Assembly (NCBI GenBank): GCA_963840055.1
Contig: CAWIXM010000012.1
Coordinates: forward strand, 140,290-204,289
DNA length: 64,000 nt
Source of the DNA: Rhodoplanes sp963840055
Lineage (GTDB): Bacteria > Pseudomonadota > Alphaproteobacteria > Rhizobiales > Xanthobacteraceae
Direction: 5' to 3'
A program made the position numbers and the translations under genes. Every line of letters begins with the position of its first letter. The stretch's first letter is position 1. The notes below the pieces were generated by a model, which saw only the letters and a list, made by a program, of their open reading frames with translations, was not told the DNA's origin and did not search any database. This document shows positions 1 through 8,624 of this stretch, one piece after another.

Positions 1-987
1 CTGCCGGTCCTGCATGTAGCCGACGAGCACGCCATCCTCGATCAGCACCGTGCGATGGGTGGGCGTGCCTTCGTCGTCGATCGAGAGCGAGCCGCGCCGC
101 CCGGCAAGCGTGCCGTCGTCGATCACGGTGACGCCCTTGGCGGCGACGCGCTCGCCCATCAGGCCGGCAAAGGCGGAGGTTTTCTTGCGGTTGAAGTCGC
201 CTTCGAGACCGTGCCCGACCGCCTCATGCAGCATCACGCCCGGCCAGCCCGGCCCAAGCACCACGTCCATCTCGCCGGCCGGCGCCGGCACGGCGGCAAG
301 GTTCACCAAAGCTTGACGCGCTGCGTCGTCGACCGCGCCGTGCCAGGCTTCAGCGGTGACGAATTCATCGTAGACATCGCGGCCGCCGTAGCCGTGGCTG
401 CCCGCTTCCTGCCGCGCGCCGTCGCCGACGACGATGGAGACATTCACCCGCACGAGCGGACGAATGTCGCGATAGGTCTCACCGTTTGCGCGAAGGATCT
501 CGACCACCTGCCAGGAACCCGCCAGACTCGCCGTCACCTGCCGTACCCGCGGATCTTTCGCGCGCGCATAGGCGTCGATCGCCTCCAGCAGCTTCACCTT
601 GTCTTCGAAGGCAAGATTCGCGAGCGGGTTGGCGTCGGTGTAGAGGCGCACATTGCTGCGGGCCGGCGCGAGCGCCGCGCTGCCGGAATAGCCGCCCTTG
701 ACGGCGCGCACGGCGTCCGCGGCGCGCGCAATCGCGGCCTCCGACACGTCGGAGGAGTGGGCGTAGCCGACCGCCTCATCCTTGACCGCACGCAGGCCGA
801 ACCCGTGCGCCGTGTCATAAGTGGCTTGCTTCAACCGTGAATTATCGAAGACGAGCATCTCCGACTGGCGATACTCGAGATACAACTCGCCATCGTCGGC
901 GCCTTCGAGGCCGCTCGAGACGAGTTGAGTCACCCGTGACCGGTCGAGACCAGCCCGATCGATCAGGGACATAGTCGGCGAGGTCAT
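1..987 (-). CDS. tldD: Metalloprotease TldD (3' end outside window)
   Basis: TldD is one half of the TldD/TldE(PmbA) zinc protease, a cytosolic complex that degrades unfolded or modified peptides. The visible 329 residues read without interruption to the window edge. The family's metal-binding helix HEAVGHGLEGD starts at residue 254, preceded by the conserved stretch VVLGPGWPGVMLHE. The C-terminal third, with the remaining metal ligand, lies outside. ATG at 987 is chosen because the protein then begins shortly before the conserved N-terminal domain. No pmbA partner is visible. It is transcribed away from the neighbouring zinc-transport genes on the same strand, with a gap of about 105 bases. 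Confidence 0.93.
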   Translation of the reverse strand, partial: MTSPTMSLIDRAGLDRSRVTQLVSSGLEGADDGELYLEYRQSEMLVFDNSRLKQATYDTAHGFGLRAVKDEAVGYAHSSDVSEAAIARAADAVRAVKGGYSGSAALAPARSNVRLYTDANPLANLAFEDKVKLLEAIDAYARAKDPRVRQVTASLAGSWQVVEILRANGETYRDIRPLVRVNVSIVVGDGARQEAGSHGYGGRDVYDEFVTAEAWHGAVDDAARQALVNLAAVPAPAGEMDVVLGPGWPGVMLHEAVGHGLEGDFNRKKTSAFAGLMGERVAAKGVTVIDDGTLAGRRGSLSIDDEGTPTHRTVLIEDGVLVGYMQDRQ

Positions 988-1093
988 GCTGCGCTCCAAT
1001 GCTCGCGGCTAACATAGGGGCTCCGCGCACAAAGCACGAGGGCAGAAGCCGGCCGTGCAGCCAGCTTCTTCCCAGCGTGCGGCGCCAGCCGGT

Positions 1094-1567
1094 CTAGTCT
1101 GCGCGCGCAGCGAGCCCCTTTTGGTCGACGATCTGCTCGAGCGTCGCAACCCAGTAGCCAAAGTAATGCGCGCCACGATCATCATTGCCGCGCGCATCTA
1201 TGATTTCCTGGCCAAACAGCTCGGCCCATTCGGCCCAATCGAACGTGCCGTGACCCGCTAACGCCAGCGCCAAAGCAAAGGCGCGTCCTTCCCAGCTCTC
1301 GCGGAATACCGGCCCGAGGGCGTCGCGCGGAATCGCGAGCATGGCTTCTGCGCCGACTTGCGCCGGCGGCTGGTCGGGCTCGCCGCCGATGGCCATGGCG
1401 GGGCTTGCATTGGGATCGATCCGGTTCCCAAACGCGGTGACGAGCGCGTTGAACACGGGAGGCTCCACGTGGCCGTTCTCGATCAGAAATGTTTCAAGCG
1501 CGCGCAATCGAAGCTCGGGCTTCTGCGGCGCCGCGGAGTCGTGCGAGATGGTTTGATCGCTAGGCAT
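1094..1567 (-). CDS. Nitrile hydratase accessory-type protein with alpha-subunit-like N-terminus
   Basis: 157 residues. Residues about 85-155 (GPVFRESWEGRAFALALAL, FDWAEWAELFGQEI, YFGYWVATLEQIV) match the nitrile hydratase accessory/activator family, which is related to the NHase beta-subunit N-terminus and helps insert metal into the alpha subunit. Residues about 19-50 (RLRALETFLIENGHVEPPVF) look instead like the N-terminal helices of NHase or thiocyanate hydrolase alpha subunits, without the CxxCSC metal site. No NHase structural genes are in the window. The gene follows znuB on the same strand after 68 bases and may be the last gene of the Zn-uptake operon. Family assignment is fairly good; the role is unknown. 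Confidence 0.7.
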   Translation of the reverse strand: MPSDQTISHDSAAPQKPELRLRALETFLIENGHVEPPVFNALVTAFGNRIDPNASPAMAIGGEPDQPPAQVGAEAMLAIPRDALGPVFRESWEGRAFALALALAGHGTFDWAEWAELFGQEIIDARGNDDRGAHYFGYWVATLEQIVDQKGLAARAD

Positions 1568-1635
1568 CCTGCAGGTTAATGCGAGCGACCCTCGAGTGAA
1601 ACCGAAATCGGGCCGAATGAGCGATTTTTTTGCGC

Positions 1636-2502
1636 TTACGCTTCAAGATGGCGGCGGGGCAACAAGCGTGGCAGGACGCCGCCGACCCGGCCGACGAGCA
1701 CGGAGAAAATATAAAGCGCGCCCGCCACCAGGATGATCGTCGGGCCCGAAGGGGTACCAACGTGAAACGATATGACGAGCCCGGCAACCCCGGAGAAAAC
1801 GCCAGCGCCGATTGCAACCAGGATCATGGAGGAGATGTCGCGCGCCCAGAATCGTCCGATCGCCGCCGGCACGATCATGATTCCGACCGACAGAATCGTG
1901 CCGAGCGCGAAAAAACCGGCGACGAGGTTCATCACGACCAACGTGAGAAAAGCGATGTGTGCCGGCGCGCCCGCCCGGCTCACCGAACGGAGGAAGCCGG
2001 GATCGACCGATTCGAGCACCAACGGCCGCCAGATCACGGCAAAAACGACGAGCGAGATCGTTGTGATCGTCGCCATCAGCAGCAAAGTCTCGTTATCGAG
2101 CGCGAGCACGCTGCCGAACAAGAAACTGAGAAGATCGACATTGGTGCCGCGCATGGAGACGATCGTCACGCCGAGGGCTAGCGAGACAAGGAAGAAGGCC
2201 GCAAGCGCGGCGTCTTCCTTGAGTTGAGTGAGGCGCGCGATTGCGCCCGCCGACAGCGCGACCGCAAGCCCGGCGATCAGGCCGCCCGCGGTCATCACGA
2301 ACAGGTTGAGGCCGGACAGGAGGAAACCGATCGCTGCGCCTGGAAGGATCGCATGCGCCATGGTGTCGCCCATCAGGCTCATGCGCCGCAGCATCAGGAA
2401 CACGCCGACGGGCGCGCCGCCGATCGCGATCACGACCGCGCCGGCCAAGGCGCGGCGCATGAATTCAAAGTCGACGAACGGTGCAATCAGAAGGTCATAC
2501 AT
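1636..2502 (-). CDS. znuB: Zinc (metal) ABC transporter permease, ZnuB type
   Basis: 288-residue integral membrane protein of the ABC-3 (ZnuB/MntB/TroC) permease family, with about eight hydrophobic helices. Family hallmarks include FLMLRRMSLMGDTMAHAILPG near residue 40 and the late motif LSVGIMIVPAAIGRFWA. It would form the inner-membrane channel driven by the adjacent ATPase. It lies 60 bases downstream of znuC on the same strand. The metal is inferred as Zn from the Zur-like operator ahead of the cluster; sequence alone does not separate Zn from Mn permeases. No periplasmic binding protein gene (znuA) is nearby. Confidence 0.85.
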   Translation of the reverse strand: MYDLLIAPFVDFEFMRRALAGAVVIAIGGAPVGVFLMLRRMSLMGDTMAHAILPGAAIGFLLSGLNLFVMTAGGLIAGLAVALSAGAIARLTQLKEDAALAAFFLVSLALGVTIVSMRGTNVDLLSFLFGSVLALDNETLLLMATITTISLVVFAVIWRPLVLESVDPGFLRSVSRAGAPAHIAFLTLVVMNLVAGFFALGTILSVGIMIVPAAIGRFWARDISSMILVAIGAGVFSGVAGLVISFHVGTPSGPTIILVAGALYIFSVLVGRVGGVLPRLLPRRHLEA

Positions 2503-2562
2503 GCAGGGTTCACGTGGCTGGATGGCGCGCGAATTTCGTCTCTCGCCTCGGAGAGGAGAAGA

Positions 2563-3318
2563 TTACTCGGCGGCGACTCGGCACTCGGCGGCTTGGTCGT
2601 CGAAGGCTTCGCACATGCGCCGGGCGCGAGCGAAGTTCTCTTGCGTCAGCACCTCGGCCGCCGCGCCCCAGGCGATCGGTTCGCGCGCCAGCAGCAGCAC
2701 CTTGGGAAAGTGGGCGCGGACGAGGTCGAGGTCGTGCAGCGCCGCCAGCACCGTGCGTCCCTCGGCATGCCAACGGCGGATGAGGTCGAACAAATCGGCG
2801 GCGGTCTTGGCGTCGATCGCATTGAAAGGCTCGTCGAGGACGATCAACTGCGCATCCTGCAGGAGCAGCCGGGCGAACAGGACGCGCTGCATCTGTCCGC
2901 CGGAGAGGTTGCCGATCGGCCGCTGCTCGAAGCCGGTGAGACCGACGGTGGCGATCGCGGCGTGGATCTGCTTGCGCTCCTTTTGTCCGATCCCGCCGAA
3001 CAGGCCGGTCTTTCGCCACAGGCCCATGGCGACGAAGTCGTAGACGTGAATCGGAAACGAACGCTCGATGTCCGGCACCTGGGGCAGGTAGGCCACTTCC
3101 CGCTGGTCGAGGCCGCAGAGGTCGACGCGGCCGGCGAGCGTCGGGACGATGCCGACAATGCCTTTGAACAGCGTCGATTTGCCGGCGCCGTTCGGACCGA
3201 CCACCGCGAGCAGCGCGCCGCGGGCAACCGCGCCGTCGAGATGATGGACGGCCGGGTGGCGGTCGTAGCCCAGCGTGAGATCATGAAATACCAGTTGCGC
3301 CGGCATTGGTTCCCTCAT
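2563..3318 (-). CDS. znuC: Zinc (metal) ABC transporter ATP-binding protein, ZnuC type
   Basis: About 251 residues. Walker A GPNGAGKST, Q-loop region VAYLPQVPDIERSFPI, signature LSGGQMQRVLFARLL, Walker B LIVLDEPFNAID and the switch histidine in ALHDLDLV are all present, so the ATPase looks active. The start at 3318 is preferred because its ATG overlaps the stop of the upstream 50-residue gene (ATGA), implying translational coupling; an ATG four codons later (3306) is the alternative. It powers the ZnuB-like permease encoded next. Confidence 0.87.
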   Translation of the reverse strand: MREPMPAQLVFHDLTLGYDRHPAVHHLDGAVARGALLAVVGPNGAGKSTLFKGIVGIVPTLAGRVDLCGLDQREVAYLPQVPDIERSFPIHVYDFVAMGLWRKTGLFGGIGQKERKQIHAAIATVGLTGFEQRPIGNLSGGQMQRVLFARLLLQDAQLIVLDEPFNAIDAKTAADLFDLIRRWHAEGRTVLAALHDLDLVRAHFPKVLLLAREPIAWGAAAEVLTQENFARARRMCEAFDDQAAECRVAAE

Positions 3319-3467
3319 GCAATCGCCCAAACCACCAGCGTCCACAACAGGACGATGACAACGCCGACCGCGATGAACCGCCCGCCGAGCGACAAACGCA
3401 TCAACGACGGAGGAACCGGGGGCGACGGATGCGGCTGGCCGGGATGATGGTGGTGATGCGTCGCCAT
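3315..3467 (-). CDS. 50-residue His-rich single-pass membrane peptide heading the zinc operon
   Basis: MATHHHHH at the N-terminus, a Pro-rich linker with another His (residues about 9-22), then one hydrophobic helix (about 29-49) ending WTLVVWAIA. The gene begins about 25 bases from a Zur-like palindrome and its stop overlaps the znuC start, so it is the first gene of the operon. The His run would be a plausible Zn2+ ligand displayed at the membrane; whether it delivers metal in place of a missing ZnuA or is a sensor or subunit is inference. I do not recognise a named family. Position, coupling and composition support it as real despite its length. Confidence 0.7.
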   Translation of the reverse strand: MATHHHHHPGQPHPSPPVPPSLMRLSLGGRFIAVGVVIVLLWTLVVWAIA

Positions 3468-3491
3468 GGCTATTCGTGAATAATGATCGAA

Positions 3492-3506
3492 TGTTATAGT
3501 ATCACA
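3492..3506. promoter_or_regulatory. Zur-type operator
   Basis: TGTTATAGTATCACA is a near-perfect inverted repeat (12 of 15 positions match their reverse complement) and fits the alphaproteobacterial Zur core GTTATA-N-TATNAC. It sits 25 bases upstream of the His-rich peptide/znuCB operon, where Zur-Zn would repress transcription under zinc sufficiency. Confidence 0.75.
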
Positions 3507-3567
3507 ATCCGTCAGCAGACAAAGCAGATCGCGAAGGCCGCTCGCACAACTGTGAGACTGTTCATTC

Positions 3568-5835
3568 TTAGCGTCGGCGGCTCTCGGCGAAAGCCGGCCG
3601 CCAGCGCCGCAGCCAGAGCGAATTGGCGACGACCGATACCGAGGACAGCGCCATCGCCGCGCCCGCAAGCGTCGGGGTGAGGAAACCTGCGGCGGCGAGC
3701 GGGATGCCGATGACGTTGTAGATAAAGGCCCAGAACAGGTTTTGCCTGATCTTGCGCACGGTGCGGCGGGCGATGTCGATCGCGGCGGAGACGAGGCGCG
3801 GATCCGGGCGCATCAGGGTGACGCCGGCGGCTTCCACCGCGACATCGGCGCCGCTGCCGAGCGCAAAGCCGACATCGGCGGCGGCGAGCGCCGGTGCGTC
3901 ATTAATCCCGTCGCCGACCATCGCGACGTGACGACCTTCGCCCCTGAGCGCGGCGACTGCGGCCTCCTTGTCGGCGGGTTTCACCGAGGCGCGGAAACTC
4001 AGGATGCCGAGCTTTTCGGCGACGGTGCGCGCAACCGCGGCGACGTCGCCGGTCAGCATTTCCGTTCGGACGCCCTGCTCGGACAGAAGCTCGATCGCCG
4101 CTGCCGCCTCGCCGCGGACTGGATCGGCGATGCCGAGCGCACCGAGCGCGCGCCCGTCCGCGGCGACGACGACGGCGGTGCGCGCTTGCTGTTCGATCTG
4201 CTCCAGCGTCGGTTCGACCTTGGCAAGATCGACGCCCAGCTCGCGCATCAATTCGCGGCTGCCAATCGCAATCTTGCGGCCCTCGACCACTCCGGTGACG
4301 CCACGCCCGATCCGCGCTTGGACGCGCTCGGCCGGCGGCAACGCGACGCCGGCGACGGCGGCAAGCACTGCCTTGGCGAGCGGATGCTCGCTCCCGGCCT
4401 GCACCGCGCCAGCGAGCCGCAGAAGGGCGTCGCGCTCCACGCCAGGCATGCACACGACATCGACGAGCGCCGGCCGGCCTTCGGTCAAAGTGCCGGTCTT
4501 ATCAAGCACGACGGCGTCGACGGCGGCGGCGCGCTCAAGCGCTTCGATGTCCTTGATCAGGATGCCGGCCCGCGCCGCCGCGCCGGTGCCAGTGACGAGC
4601 GCCGCGGGCGTCGCCAGTCCGAGGGCGCAAGGGCAGGCGATCACCAGCACGGACACCGCGGCGATAAGCGCTTCTTCGAATCCGTGCCCGCCGGCAAGCC
4701 AGCCCAGAAACGCGCCGAGCGCGATCGCCATAACGGTCGGAACGAAGATCGCGGAAACGCGGTCGACCAGCCGCTGCACCGGCGCCTTACCGGTTTGCGC
4801 GTTTTCGACCATGCGGATGATGCGGGCGAGCGTCGTATCCTCCCCGACCGCGATCGCCTCGACGAGGAGGCGGCCGACGCCGTTCAGCGCCCCTGCGGTG
4901 ACGTGATCGCCCTCGCGCTTGACGACCGGCAGGCTTTCGCCGGTCACAAGCGACTCGTCGGCTTCGCTCTCGCCGGAGATGATCGTGCCGTCGATCGGAA
5001 AGCGCTCGCCCGGCTTGATGACGACGCGATCGCCGGCATGAACATCCTCGATGCCGACCTCGATTTCCCGACCGTCGCGCAGGACGACGGCGCGTTCCGG
5101 CCGCAGGCGCATGAGCGCGCGAATGGCGGCGGTAGTGCCGCGCTTGGCGCGCGCCTCCAGCCACTTGCCGAACATGACGAAAGTGATGACGGCGGCGGCC
5201 CCCTCGAAATAAAGATGCCCCGCGGCGTCCGCGCCGCGCACGATCACCATGTAGAGGCTAAAGGCATAGGCGGCCGACGTCCCGAGCGCGACCAGCACGT
5301 CCATATTGCCGGAATAGGCGCGCAGGGCTTTCCAGGCGCCCTGGTAGAAGCGGGCGCCGACAACGAACTGGACGGGCGTAGCAAGCGCAAGCTCGATCCA
5401 CGGATTCAAATGCAGATGCAGGCCGAACGGCGCGGCGATCATGGGCAGCAGAAGCGGAATGGTAAGCGCGGCCGATACGATGAGCAGCACCAGCTGATGC
5501 CGTTCGTCTTGCGCCCGCGCGGCCTCGCGTTCCTGTTCTTCGCGGCGGCGGTCGGCGAGCGAAGCCGCGCGCGGCTGAGCGCGATACCCGGTTCGCTCGA
5601 CCGCGGCCACCAGTTGCGATGGCGTCACCGCGGCGGAACGAAGGACTACGTCAGCGCGTTCAAGGGCGAGATTGACGTTTGCCTGGGCAACGCCGGGAAC
5701 CTGTTGCAAGGCCGCCTCGACTCGTGTTGCACAGGCAGCGCAGGTCATGCCGCCGATGTCGAGCACCACATGGGGCGGCGCCGTCTCGACTTTGTGCTCA
5801 GGGGACTTGATATCGACCGCAAGCGACATAAGCAT
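3568..5835 (-). CDS. copA: Copper-exporting P1B-type ATPase CopA
   Basis: 755 residues. An N-terminal heavy-metal-associated domain carries GGMTCAACA (about residues 28-36). The membrane CPC ion-binding motif is at residues 401-403 (ACPCALGLATPA). Next come the phosphorylation site DKTGTLTEG, SEHPLAKAV in the nucleotide domain and the hinge GDGINDAPALA. These are complete for Cu+ export from cytoplasm to periplasm. The start MLMSLAV is used; an ATG two codons later is equally possible. It stands alone: no copper chaperone, cueR or copB is adjacent, and I see no clear CueR inverted repeat in the 125 bases before the divergent GNAT gene. Confidence 0.95.
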   Translation of the reverse strand: MLMSLAVDIKSPEHKVETAPPHVVLDIGGMTCAACATRVEAALQQVPGVAQANVNLALERADVVLRSAAVTPSQLVAAVERTGYRAQPRAASLADRRREEQEREAARAQDERHQLVLLIVSAALTIPLLLPMIAAPFGLHLHLNPWIELALATPVQFVVGARFYQGAWKALRAYSGNMDVLVALGTSAAYAFSLYMVIVRGADAAGHLYFEGAAAVITFVMFGKWLEARAKRGTTAAIRALMRLRPERAVVLRDGREIEVGIEDVHAGDRVVIKPGERFPIDGTIISGESEADESLVTGESLPVVKREGDHVTAGALNGVGRLLVEAIAVGEDTTLARIIRMVENAQTGKAPVQRLVDRVSAIFVPTVMAIALGAFLGWLAGGHGFEEALIAAVSVLVIACPCALGLATPAALVTGTGAAARAGILIKDIEALERAAAVDAVVLDKTGTLTEGRPALVDVVCMPGVERDALLRLAGAVQAGSEHPLAKAVLAAVAGVALPPAERVQARIGRGVTGVVEGRKIAIGSRELMRELGVDLAKVEPTLEQIEQQARTAVVVAADGRALGALGIADPVRGEAAAAIELLSEQGVRTEMLTGDVAAVARTVAEKLGILSFRASVKPADKEAAVAALRGEGRHVAMVGDGINDAPALAAADVGFALGSGADVAVEAAGVTLMRPDPRLVSAAIDIARRTVRKIRQNLFWAFIYNVIGIPLAAAGFLTPTLAGAAMALSSVSVVANSLWLRRWRPAFAESRRR

Positions 5836-5960
5836 AGCCCTATGTTTCGCCTAACATGGCGACCAGCGTCCGATTAGACAATGCGAAGTCCATGTGCGCC
5901 GGCAGCGCGCCAGGCCCACCTTGCATCGAGACCCCCGACGTCGAATAGCTCAGATCAATC

Positions 5961-7136
5961 ATGCGCTCAAACCTTCGTGACGATGCCACGTCGGGCAGAC
6001 GGGACAGGTCCCCCGCGCGGACGTCATCGTCAGTCGTCACGCGGACGGCCTCGCTCGCCGACCTCGAGCCCGTGCTTGTGCTCGAAAACAAGGTATTCGC
6101 GAGCGACCGCATGTCGCGCCGGAGCATGCGCCGGTTTCTCGTGTCGCCGCAGACCGTTGTGCTGGTCGCCGAAGTGGAAGGCTGCATCTGCGGGGCGGCG
6201 GTCGTGCTTGTTCGCCGCACCAGCGACGTGGCCCGGCTCTATTCGATCGCCGTCGATCCCGATTGCGCCGGGCGTGGGGTCGGCTGCGCTCTCCTCGCCG
6301 CGGCGGAGGATGCGGCGAGCGCTCGCGACTGCCAATATCTGCGCCTCGAAGTGCACGAAAATAATGCACGCGCCATCGCCCTTTACCGCAAGACGGGCTA
6401 TCGCGAGTTTGGCCGGCTTCATGAATACTATCAGGACCGAGGCCACGCGCTGCGCTTTGAGAGGCGATTATCGCCGCAGCTTGCGAGCCTTGCCCGTGCG
6501 CCGCCTTATTTCCATCAGACCACCGAGTTCACATACGGCCCCGCATGCCTGCTGATGGCGCTCGCTTGGGGAAACCGCGCTTTTACCCCGTCCCCGGCGA
6601 TGGAGTTCCGGCTCTGGCGCGAGGCGACGACGATCTTCATGTCAAACGGCCTCGGAGGATGCGAGCCATTCGGCATGGCCGTTGCGCTCAAGCGGCGCGG
6701 CTTGTCTTCTGAAATCTTCGTGAGCCAACCCGGCCCCTATTTCCTCGGCACGGTGCGATCGGCCGAGAAACGCCGGGTGATGCGGATCGCTCAGGAGGAT
6801 TTTGTGAAGGAGGCGAAGGCGCTCGGCCTCCCAGTCCACCTGACAAACGCCGACGAATTGGTTGTCATGGCCGCCGTGGACGCGGGCGCGGCGGCAATCG
6901 TGCTCATCTCCGGCCGTCACATGACCCCCAAAGGCCAGCCGCACTGGGTTTTTGTCTTCGGCCGCGAGGACCGCTTCGTGCTGGTGCACGATCCGGCCCC
7001 GCTCCGGGACGAGCATGGCCGCGCGCTTGCCCCGGAAACCTATGCCGTGCCCTGGGGCGCCTTCATGCGCATGACACGGTACGGGCGCGATCATCTGGGA
7101 GCCACGATCCTCATTCGGAAAGGGGTTCCGTCATGA
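5961..7136 (+). CDS. GNAT N-acetyltransferase / C39-like peptidase fusion protein
   Basis: 391 residues, two domains. Residues about 25-170 are a RimI-type GNAT acetyltransferase with the acetyl-CoA loop (GRGVGCALL) and LEVHENNARAIALYRKTGYREFG. Residues about 180-380 resemble a peptidase C39-like papain-fold domain: the N-terminal motif reads TEFTYGPACLLMA, followed by a His (PHWVFVFG) and an Asp (LVHDPAP). The usual motif has Cys where this protein has Tyr (FTCGP versus FTYGP), so the nucleophile is missing or mis-sequenced. Its stop overlaps the start of the ATP-grasp gene (ATGA). This gene pair is known from comparative genomics of amidoligases and is predicted to make or modify a peptide; the product is unknown. 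Confidence 0.82.
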   Translation: MRSNLRDDATSGRRDRSPARTSSSVVTRTASLADLEPVLVLENKVFASDRMSRRSMRRFLVSPQTVVLVAEVEGCICGAAVVLVRRTSDVARLYSIAVDPDCAGRGVGCALLAAAEDAASARDCQYLRLEVHENNARAIALYRKTGYREFGRLHEYYQDRGHALRFERRLSPQLASLARAPPYFHQTTEFTYGPACLLMALAWGNRAFTPSPAMEFRLWREATTIFMSNGLGGCEPFGMAVALKRRGLSSEIFVSQPGPYFLGTVRSAEKRRVMRIAQEDFVKEAKALGLPVHLTNADELVVMAAVDAGAAAIVLISGRHMTPKGQPHWVFVFGREDRFVLVHDPAPLRDEHGRALAPETYAVPWGAFMRMTRYGRDHLGATILIRKGVPS

Positions 7137-8595
7137 CCGGCTGGGTCATACTCGTCGACCAGCCCCGAGATTTCCCCAACGCGGACACGCCGCACAAAGT
7201 CATCATCACCAGCGAGTATCTCGCCCGCCCGCGGCTGTTCGATGCGGCGCGACCGAAGCTCATCAATCTGTCGCGCTCCTATGCCTACCAGTCGAAGAGC
7301 TACTACGCCTCGCTGTTGGCGGAGGCGCGCGGCCATCGCGTGATGCCGAACGTCGAAACCATGCTGGAGCTGCGCGAATCCAAGCTCTACGAGCACGCGC
7401 TGCCGGAGCTGGAGGACGAGCTCAATCGTTGCGCCCGCCGCACCGAGTTTCAGCCGGACGGCGAATTCAAGCTGTTCGTCTGCTTCGGCGTCTGCCGCGA
7501 TACGCGCTCGAGCCGTTCGGGCGGCTGCTGTTCGACTGGTTCCGCTGCCCGGCGCTCGAAGTCTCCATCGACACAAGCGCGACCTGGCTCTCGATCGACC
7601 GCATCAGGCCGCGCAATCTCACCCGCCTGTCGAATGGCGAAGCGACCTTCTTCCGCGAATCGCTGCACCAGCACACACGACGCGAATGGCGCGATCCCAA
7701 GGCGCGCAGCATCTCGAAATACGACATCGCGGTTCTGTACGATCCCAACGAGAAACTGCCGCCGTCCTCGGCGCTCTCGATCAAATATTTCGCCCGCATC
7801 GCCGAGAAGTTATCGGTCGATATCGAGCCCATCACCAAACGGCAGCTCGCCGAGCTTGCCGAATACGACGGCCTGTTCATTCGCGAGACCACCTCGATCG
7901 ACAATCACACCTATCGCTTCGCGCGCCGCGCGGTGCAGGAAGGGATGCCGGTCATCGATGATCCGATTTCGATGATCCGCTGCACCAACAAAGTCTTCCT
8001 GATGGAGCTGTTGGGGCAGAATCGGGTGCCGACGCCGCCCACGGTGATGATCGCCGACATAGCCGACCTGCCGCGGGCGATCGATGAGCTGGGCTTGCCG
8101 CTGGTGGTGAAAATTCCCGACGGCTCGTTCTCGCGCGGCGTTCACAAAATTTCCAGCCCGGAGGAGTTCAAGCGCGTCGCAGAAGAGCTGTTCGAGGAAA
8201 CCGACCTGCTGCTCGCGCAAAAATTCCTGCCCACCGAGTTCGACTGGCGGATCGGCATACTGTCCGGCGAGCCATTATTCGCGTGTCAGTACCGCATGGC
8301 GCGCGGCCACTGGCAGATCGTGAAGCACCGGCCCGACGGCACCGCGCGCGAAGGCGGCTTCAAGACGTTCGCCCTCGAGCAGACGCCGCGCGACGTGATC
8401 GAACTCGCCGTGCGCGCGGCCAAACCGATCGGCGATGGCCTTTACGGCGTCGACCTCAAGGAGACGGCGAACGGCTTCGTGGTGATGGAGGTGAACGACA
8501 ATCCCAATCTCGAACACGGCATCGAGGACGCCGTCGGCAAGGACGAGGTCTGGACGCGCATCCTCAAATGGTTCATCGAACGGCTGGAGCAATAA
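7133..8595 (+). CDS. RimK-family ATP-grasp ligase with RLAN-type N-terminal domain (frameshifted)
   Basis: About 487 residues after correction. The N-terminal part (7133-about 7700) resembles the domain fused to RimK-like ATP-grasp enzymes. The C-terminal ATP-grasp domain (about 7960-8595) has LVVKIPDGSFSRGVHK and the Mg/ATP-binding end VDLKETANGFVVMEVNDNPN. Such enzymes join a carboxylate to an amine with ATP, typically adding amino acids to a peptide or protein. The frame changes near 7507: GATACGCGCTCGAG would read D-T-R-L-E if one C were restored. The ATG overlaps the preceding gene's stop, so the two are translationally coupled. The single missing base is probably a sequence error; otherwise this is a pseudogene. 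Confidence 0.8.
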
Positions 8596-8624
8596 CCGAT
8601 CGCTATGCTCCGACCCTATCGCAC

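Noticed and set aside
2224..3447. 407-residue plus-strand ORF opposite znuB/znuC
   Set aside because: Composition of a shadow frame; the minus-strand ABC genes are unambiguous.
3742..5877. 711-residue plus-strand ORF opposite copA
   Set aside because: It mirrors copA codon by codon, with Asp/Arg/His/Ala-rich shadow composition and no domain; copA has all catalytic motifs.
7480..7520. Programmed frameshift in the ATP-grasp gene
   Set aside because: No slippery heptamer or downstream structure; six other genes show similar single-base breaks, so an error is simpler.
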